In this document: piece by piece, positions 57,300 through 64,000 of the stretch
How positions within the stretch are numbered: position 1 is the stretch's first letter
How the letters are laid out: each line of letters opens with the position of its first letter
DNA from: Aselliscus stoliczkanus
Lineage: Eukaryota > Chordata > Mammalia > Chiroptera > Hipposideridae
Direction: 5' to 3'
Length of the DNA: 64,000 nucleotides
Assembly (NCBI GenBank): GCA_033961575.1
Contig: CM066729.1
Span: 93,747,001 to 93,811,000, forward strand
Position numbers and translations under genes: made by a program
Notes under the pieces: generated by a model
What the model was told of the DNA's origin: nothing
What the model saw: the letters and a program-made list of their open reading frames with translations, nothing else
The model's database searches: none

Positions 57300-58330
57300 G
57301 TATCCTTTTGTCTTTTTCATTCCGGTGGAATAGCCTTCTTCAGTACTTCCTGTAATGCAGGCCTTATGGTGGAAAACTCTCTCAGCTTCTGTGTATCTGG
57401 AAAGGTTTCGTTCCTCTTTCATATCTAAATGATAACTCTGCAAGATATATTGTTATTGGCTGGTAATTTCTCTTTTTCACTAGTTTAAATATTTGATTCC
57501 ACTCCTTTGTGGCTTGTAGAGTTTCTGCTGAGAAGACTCATGATAATCTCATGGACTTTCCTTTGTAGGTCACTGTCTTCTTTTTCCTCATTGCCTTGAG
57601 AATTCTTTCTTTGTCATTAATTTTGACAACTTCAAAATAATGGAGAAGGCCTTTTAGAATGGGGTAATTAGATGTTCTGTTTACTTCTTGGGCTTAAGTA
57701 TACAGTTCTTTCCATAGGTTTGGGAAGTTCTCATGGTTTGTCTATATAGGCTCTCTGTGCCCTCCCTTTTGTTTCTGGTATAGCTATTATTCTTATATTG
57801 CTCTTTCTGATGGTGTCAGATACTTGTTGTAGAGTTCTTTTAGCTCTCAGTTCTCTCTCTTTTCCCATCTGCATTATTTCCATATTTCTGTCTTTAATAT
57901 CACTAATTGTTTCCTCCATCTGGTCAGCTCTGTTTTCTAAGTTCGCTATTTCATTCTCCATCTCCATATTGAGTTCTGCAGCTCCAGAATTTCCATTTGT
58001 TCCTTTTTTTAAAATTTTCATTCTATTCGGTATTCATTTTGTTCGTTGATTTCACTTCTAGTTCATTAAACTGAGTTTTCTCGCATTTTGTTGAGTTTTT
58101 TTCAGAACTTTAATCTTGAATTCTTTGTCATTTAAGTCACATGTTTCCATGGTTTTAAGTTTACTTTCTTTTTGAGCTGCCTTGTTCACACTGTTGTTCA
58201 TGCTGTTTGAAGGATTTTTTCTCTTCCTGGGCATATAAGGAGTGAACTCGGCTTCAGGTTGATAAGAAGAGGTTTTTCTTTTGATTTCCAGTGGGTGGTG
58301 CTGGAGCATCGTATTTTTTCTTGCAGTGAT
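57300..58330 (-). pseudogene. ORF1 remnant of the old L1
   Basis: Minus-strand fragments in more than one frame. An N-terminal Lys-rich part around 58309-58060 (EFTPYMPRKRKNPSN). A coiled-coil part around 58021-57731 (NEIANLENRADQMEETISDI) followed by NIRIIAIPETKG, which corresponds to the RRM start HLRIIGIPEG of the younger copy. A C-terminal trace at about 57443-57300 (RVFHHKACITGSTEEGYS) follows. Frameshifts and stops separate the parts. Confidence 0.75.
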
Positions 58331-60977
58331 GACTTTTTGAATCTCTGCTGGCTGGGGAAAAATACCTGTGTTCCCTAGGGAGGTGGGTGTCTCCTTTGTG
58401 ACCAGGTGACCTGGGTGTCAGGTCACCACCTCTGTGGGAGAATGTGGCTGATTCTGGCGTTCTTTTCTCCTGAAATCCCAGTGCTGCCTCTGCAGCCAGA
58501 TGTAGTGCTGTGCTGCTTGAGGAATCCAGGTCCACCGGCTGGGCTCAGCCAAAATGGGTGGGGCTGGGCTGGGCTGGGAGAGGCTGCTGTTGTGTTTGTG
58601 TCTGTGTTCTCCTCCCCATAATGTCCACTGTCACTTCAGCTGTCTTGCTTCTCTATTTCCACTCTTGTTACTGGGATTAGCCACAATGTGCTTCTATGCA
58701 GGAACTGGCTTTTCATTTCTAAGTGATGTACAAATTCTTCTTTGTAACCCAACACTCACTATTACAATTTCTTATGGGGCCTGCTATTAGCTCTGAGATG
58801 GTACAGGGAGGCAACCGGACTCCAAGCTTTTGTTTTCTTGCCTGCCAGTGGCCGCTGCTAGAACACAGCTCTCACTCTTCAGTCTTTGGTCTTTGCCCCA
58901 ATTGCTGAGTTCAACTGTATTGTATACTGATTACTCAAAAAGGAATACTCGGAGTCATAGTGAGTGCAACTGCAGCTTGACTCCTCTGTGCTCCCTGGAC
59001 CCCAGTGAGCAACACACATCTCTACTCTTCTCCCGTCCCTCCTCCTCTATGTGCCCCAAATCACTCACCTATAGATGTTTTGATGCCCATATCTCTCAAA
59101 CATGTTTGTGTGTTTTGCATGGAATCCTTTGTTAAATTATAGCTGTTCAAATTATTGTAACTTCAAGGGAAGAGACAAGGGGACCCTTCACACCACCATG
59201 TTTCTGATGTCACTTTCTATTTGTTTCTGAATCATTCATTCTAATGTCTCCTCTTTCATTTCTGATTTTGATTAAGTCTTCCTCTTTTTTTTTTCTTAGT
59301 TTTGCTAAGGGTTTGTAGATTTTGTTTATTTTTTCAAAAAAATAGCTCAGCTTTGTTGATTTTTTTTAATGCTCTATTGTTTATTTCCACTGTAATCTTT
59401 GTTATTTCCTTTCTTCTACTAACTTTGAGCTTATTCTATTTTTCTAACTCCTAGCAATAGAAAGTGAGGTTGTTTATTTAAGATCTTTCTTTTTTTTTTA
59501 AGTGTAGGTGTTTATTGTCATAATCTGCCTTCTTAGTATAGCTTTTACTGTATCCCATAGTTTTGGTATGCTATATTTTCATTTTCAATATTCTTGGTAT
59601 ATTTAAATTCCCTTTTGATTTTCTCTTTGCCACACTGACTATTCGAGCGTGTGTTTTTTAGTTTCCACATATTTGTTAAATTTTCCATTTTCTCACTGTT
59701 ATTGAGTTCTAGATTCACTGCATTGTGGTCTGCAAAAATACTTGCAATGACTTTGATCTTCTTAAATTTGTTTTATTTATTTTATGACCTAACTTATGAT
59801 CTATCCTGGAAAATATTCCTATGTACTTGAGAAGAATATGTATTCTTCTCTTGTTCTAAATATGTCTATTAGGTTCATTTGGTATAGAGTGCTGTTTAAG
59901 ATCACTGTTTCTTTATTGATTTTTTGTCTTGATGTTCTATCCATTATTTAAAGTAGGGTAATCAAGTATTGTTTTATTATTGTATTGCTGTTAATATCTC
60001 TCTTCAGAACTGTCAGTATTTGCTCCGTATAGTTAGGTGATCCGCTGTTGGGTGCATAAATATTTAGAATTGTTATATCTTCCTGTTGAATTGACTCTTT
60101 TATCATTATATAATGACCTGCGTTTTTAAGACAAACAGACTTAAAGTCTATCTTGTCTGATATAACTACCCCTGCTTTTAGTTACCATTTGCATAGACTA
60201 TTTTTGTTCTCTTCCATTTCAGCCTATGTGTGTCATTATTCTAAAGTGAGTCTCTTTTAGACAACAAATCACTGGGTCTTATTGTTTTTGTGTTTTTTGT
60301 TTGTTTGTTTGTTTTTGGCAGGGGATAGGTTGAAACTGTTTATGTTTAAAGTTATGATTGATAAGTGAAGAGTTACTACTGCCATTTTATTTATAAATTT
60401 CTGTCTGTTGTTTATTTTCTGTCTCTCTCACTGCCTTCCTTTGTTATTTGATGATTGTTAGTAATGATTTGCTTTGCTTTTTTATTTTAATCTTTTAAAT
60501 ATCTGATAGCTTTTATTCTTTGTCATTACCGTGAGGCTTGCATAAAATATCTTGTAATAAAAATCATTTATTTTAAGTTGATAACAACTTGACTTCAGTT
60601 GGAAAACCTCTACACTTTTACTCCTTACACCCCACACACTTGTTTTCCTGTAATCAATGTTTACTTATTTTATGTTGTATCCATTTCTCAACTTTTGTGA
60701 TTATAGTTATTCTTACTATTTTTTCCCCTATATCATGGTTAAAATACCTTTTGCATAACCAGTGCAGTATTACATTATTCAACATTGACTGTATATATAC
60801 CTTGATCCTTAATATTTATGTTTTTATGTGATTCCATGCTGCTGTTTATCTTGTTTTCATTTCAATTTTAATAATTCCCTTAAGCATTTCTTGTAAGACA
60901 GGTCTATTGGTAAATGACTTTCTCAGATTTTGTCTGGGAAAGACTTTTTCTCCTTTATTTTTAAAATCTAATTTTGC

Positions 60978-61424
60978 AGGCCGGCCGAGTGGTGCATTGG
61001 TTAAGAGCTGGCTTGGGACTCCAGCAGCCCCCATTCGGATCCCACGTATGAGGGCCAGTGACACTGCCCTCTACAGCTAACAACAGTACCACCTGAAGCT
61101 GGGCTGCAAGCCATGGCGATGGTGTAGGCCACAGCCCCTGCTGCAGTGGGCTGCCATAGGCTACAGTGAGTGTCTGGCAGCCAGCGTGAACTGCCAATAG
61201 CTGCAGTGAGTGACCATCCAGAGGCTGGCGACCGATCAGCCTCATCTGGAAAGAGTGCAATGATCTGGAAAGAGTGCAATGACGATACCAACATGAGCCA
61301 GTGAAGCAACATCCTCCACAACTAGACTGAAGAACAAAAAGACAGCAACTTGTTTGTTCCCCTTTCCTGATTCCCCAACACTGTTCCCTTCTCCCAATTC
61401 CCCAATGAAATCGTTAAAAAATAA
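60978..61424 (+). mobile_element. Long SINE-1, copy 3
   Basis: Sense copy with head AGGCCGGCCGAGTGGTGCAT, box B CATTCGGATCCC and the GACACTGCCCTC point followed by TACAGCTAACAACAG. A body with 'tgggctgccataggctacag' and the tail region 'acaactagactgaagaacaa' lead to 'ttccccaatgaaatcgtt'. A perfect 15-base target duplication, aaaatctaattttgc, lies at 60963-60977 and 61425-61439. It carries a private 19-base tandem duplication (atctggaaagagtgcaatg, 61244-61262 and 61263-61281). It lies in the ORF1 part of the second old L1. Confidence 0.95.
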
Positions 61425-63045
61425 AAAATCTAATTTTGCTAGGTATGCAATTTGGGGTTGACAGTTGTTGTTTTGTTTTATTTTTTTCTTTTATAACTTT
61501 GAATATATCATCCTACTCTCTTCTGCAAAATTTCTGCTATGAAAATTGTTTATAATCTTAGGGGTCTCCCTTATATGTCATGAGTCACTTCTCTTTCTGC
61601 TTTCAAAATTCTCTTTTTCCTTGACTATAAATGGGTGCTGATGTAGTCTTATTTAAGTTGATCCTGTTCCAGGACTTTTCAAGTTCTTTCAACTGAATAT
61701 TGATTTTCTTTTCCAGGTGTGAGGAGTTTTCAAGCTATTATTCTTTAAACAAGCTTTATTTCCCTTTCTTTTTCTTTTTCTCTTCTGAGACTCTCATAAA
61801 ATGTTTTGATTATCTTAAAGGCATCCCATAAACCCTGTAGGTGTTTTTAATCTTTTCATTTTTTTTCTCCTCTGGATTATTTCATATAATCTGTCTTTGA
61901 ATTTGCTTATCCTTTTTTCTGCTTGATCAAGTCTCTTTTTGAAGTTTTCTACTGTTTTTTTTTTATTTCAGACATTGTAATTTCCAATTCCAGTTTTTCT
62001 TTTTCTTTTCTTTTTTTTTAATGATTTCTGTTTCTGTTGAACTTCTCTTTTGTTTATGTATTGTTTCCTTGATTTGTTGAAGTGTTTATCTCTGTTCTTT
62101 TGTAGCACCACTGAGCTTATTTAAAACAATTATTTTGAATTATTTGCCTGACAATTCATAGATTTCCATTGTTCTGATGTTGGTTACTACAGCATTATTT
62201 TGTTCCTTTGGAGTTGTGTTTCTTGTTTTTTGCATTCCTTTTTTGCCTTGTGTTGTCTTCACATTTGAAGAAGCAGCCATCTCTTCCAAATATCACAAAC
62301 TAGCCTATGAAGGAAAAGACATTCTTTCATAGTTGGGCACAAGGACATCAGCTGGGTGAGGTATGTTGCAGCTTCTGGTCAGATCCGTGTCCAGGTGCTT
62401 ACGGTAACATGAGTTCTGTGTGTGTGTGATGCCATTACTTTAGAAAGGCGGCATGATTTGGGTTTAGTGAGTGATGGCTATAGTTGTGGCAGGTGATTGA
62501 TGTCATGGATATGCTTTGTGACAGGCAATGGTCCCCAACCATGAAAGTACAAGGTGGTGCTGGCAGGTACTGGAAGCAGTATATGGTAATGCATTTGGTG
62601 GCAGGTGTCAGTTCATGGGCTCAGGCACACCAGTATCATCAGGTTTGTAGTGTTGCATTGGATCACAATTCAGGGTAGGGAGGGACAGTGCTTGGTGGAG
62701 CCAGCTCTAGGGGATGCAGGGGCTATGGCTCTGTGAAACTTAGTGGCTAGAATCCACATAAGTAAAAACCCTGGGAGTCCTCTGTGATAGTAGCCAGGGC
62801 TTTGTGTCCTCTATGGCAAAAGCTACTGAATTCCTCCCTTTTGCTCTTGTCCCTGGGTGAACTTGAAACCAGTGGAATTCCTCATAGTGTTATCCTAGTG
62901 TTGAAAACGGGATGACATAGGTGAATGTTTCCTATCAATTTCTACACAACCATCCCTTATCTTTTCACTGCCTGGTTGCTGCAGCTCCCTAACTGCAACC
63001 TGGAATCTCCCAAAACTTACTTATTGGTGGATATCTGATTTGGTC

Positions 63046-63080
63046 TTTGTTTGTTTGTTTGTTTGTTTGTTTGTTTGTTT
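63046..63080. repeat. (TTTG)n microsatellite
   Basis: About nine TTTG units in the 5' UTR of the second old L1. Confidence 0.95.
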
Positions 63081-63129
63081 GAGAAGGAGAGCTGGGATCT
63101 CTTTGTCATCCATCTTGCTTATGTCATTT

Positions 63130-64000
63130 CACTTACTGCACTCACTGTTGTCTGAAATAAGCATCCAAGCTATGTTCATATAAATAATGATTTCACCATA
63201 GGCTCAGTTTAGAGGTAGTCTTTACCATGTGTGACTGGAACAACTGCTCGTGTCCTGGGGGGTACTATTTAAGTGTGACCCCAAATATTATTAACAAATT
63301 ATGAGTCAAATTTATTATCCCTTTTTATCACATATTAAATGAATTCTGTATGAATCAGCAATATTTTGGTATTTTAATACAATCTTAGATTTCATTTTTT
63401 TTTGTCTATTACTTTCCCTTTCAAGGGGAATACTGGTATTTTGGCTATTACTGCACATATACAAAAGTCTTTATTAAATTTCAGAAATTCAGATGGCATC
63501 AAGAAGATTGAGGAAAATATTATATACATTCTTTAGCAATATTAAGTTAGGAGACTGTTAGTAAGTTGGTCATTCTTTTTTCTAAATGTTTAAATCTTTA
63601 GAGATATTTCTATTTTTATTTTTTTTTTTAGTCCTGGTTTCCAGTATCTCTATTATTTCAAGGGAGATGTTGATCCAGGCAGGATAAATTTAAGGGACTT
63701 TCTGTTAACCTTCTTGGACTGAGCATCAAGTCAACTTAATGATACTTGAACTAAGTTGACACATGTAACCAGAGGCCTGTCCCCTTTTAAAATAAAGGTG
63801 ACTTCCTCCAAGATCACAATTCCTTGTGACCATAACTGGTATTTTTAAGTCTGCTAGTTTATACTTTCTCCAGCAGTGAAACAGCAAATTTAGACAATAG
63901 GCAGAATATCAACCTATGTCAGAGGCATTTTAAAAACTGAAGTATCACATTATAGCTATTTTTACAATATCTTTATATTCAAATCACTACCACTACTATC
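63130..64000. other. Unassigned non-coding DNA
   Basis: No gene or recognisable repeat to the end of the window. Confidence 0.55.

Larger units (their letters stand above)
51990..59212 (-). mobile_element. Old L1, HAL1-like: 5' UTR, ORF1, endonuclease part, 3' end; RT region missing
   Basis: On the minus strand the order is as follows. 5' end near 59212 ('gtgacatcagaaacatggtg'). GC-richer 5' UTR down to about 58330. ORF1 remnant about 58330-57300. Start of ORF2 (endonuclease) through 56656, and again 53809-52995. The two halves of the endonuclease part are separated by the younger insert. At about 52990 the sequence jumps from the endonuclease/early-RT text ('cagatttcaggacacaaaac'-type) to the C-terminal end of ORF2. 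ORF2 3' sequence and 3' UTR then run to 51990. Most of the reverse transcriptase is therefore absent. This matches half-L1 (HAL1) architecture known from mammals, or a chance internal deletion. Confidence 0.65.
59213..63126 (-). mobile_element. Second old L1 (antisense) with 5' end, cut in ORF2
   Basis: Minus strand: 5' terminus near 63126 ('gacataagcaagatggatga', a CAAGATGG motif as in L1 5' ends). 5' UTR to about 62250, ORF1 remnant about 62180-60850 (C-terminal RPVLQEMLKGI, split by a long SINE), then ORF2 endonuclease text from about 60600 to 59280 ('ctatcctggaaaatattcct' on the plus strand). It stops at 59213, exactly where the first old L1 begins. Either the first L1 inserted into it or the downstream part was lost. 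I cannot find the missing 3' part in this window. Confidence 0.7.

Overview
This is an AT-rich, gene-poor stretch of mammalian nuclear DNA. I find no functional protein-coding gene, tRNA, rRNA or other cellular RNA gene. Almost everything recognisable is transposable-element debris: L1 LINEs of several ages, at least three Tc1/mariner groups, two tRNA-derived SINE families, a few MIR/L2 relics, one processed pseudogene and many microsatellites. The commonest SINE has a tRNA-Ser-like head (GGCCGAGTGG ... GGTTCG) and ends ...GACACTGCCCTC. That SINE, an older SINE remnant at 8456-8575, the L1 3' tails and several mariners in one locus fit a bat, probably on the Yinpterochiroptera side. This assignment rests on recall of repeat families and was not searched.

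Layout. 1-16.6 kb: unique DNA and old L1 pieces in both orientations, with two deleted or truncated copies of mariner group A (2675-3598, 10282-10520) and one SINE of a second family (11926-12092). 16.6-30.4 kb: a full-span mariner of group B (19869-23245) split by an L1 and a SINE; a MIR; an L1 3' portion (24525-26035); a third group A mariner (27583-28150); and a minus-strand L1 with a local inversion (28290-30425). 30.4-49.4 kb: mostly unassigned AT-rich DNA, a three-SINE nest (32549-32913), two long SINEs (36264-36712, 45757-46195), a small Tc1/mariner deletion derivative (39842-40072), two old L1s, and a GC-rich block (48745-49125) that may be an LTR. 49.5-50.2 kb: a SINE abutting a processed SNRPD2 pseudogene at the same integration site.

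51.99-63.13 kb is the most structured part. Two old L1s lie head to tail on the minus strand, each with a recognisable 5' end. The first lacks the reverse-transcriptase part of ORF2. A much younger 2.8-kb element (53810-56644) is inserted in it with an 11-bp target duplication. This insert has a complete GC-rich L1-type 5' UTR with tandem monomers, an almost intact ORF1 and a duplicated polypurine 3' UTR, but no ORF2. It is therefore a half-L1 (HAL1-like) element that would need enzymes supplied in trans, and it is the best candidate here for something undescribed.

Nothing suggests genes working together. The window records successive rounds of L1-driven retroposition (L1, SINEs, SNRPD2) and cut-and-paste mariner insertion, and nesting gives their relative ages. 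Boundaries of old repeats are approximate (tens of bases). Those set by target duplications or TA sites were read directly.
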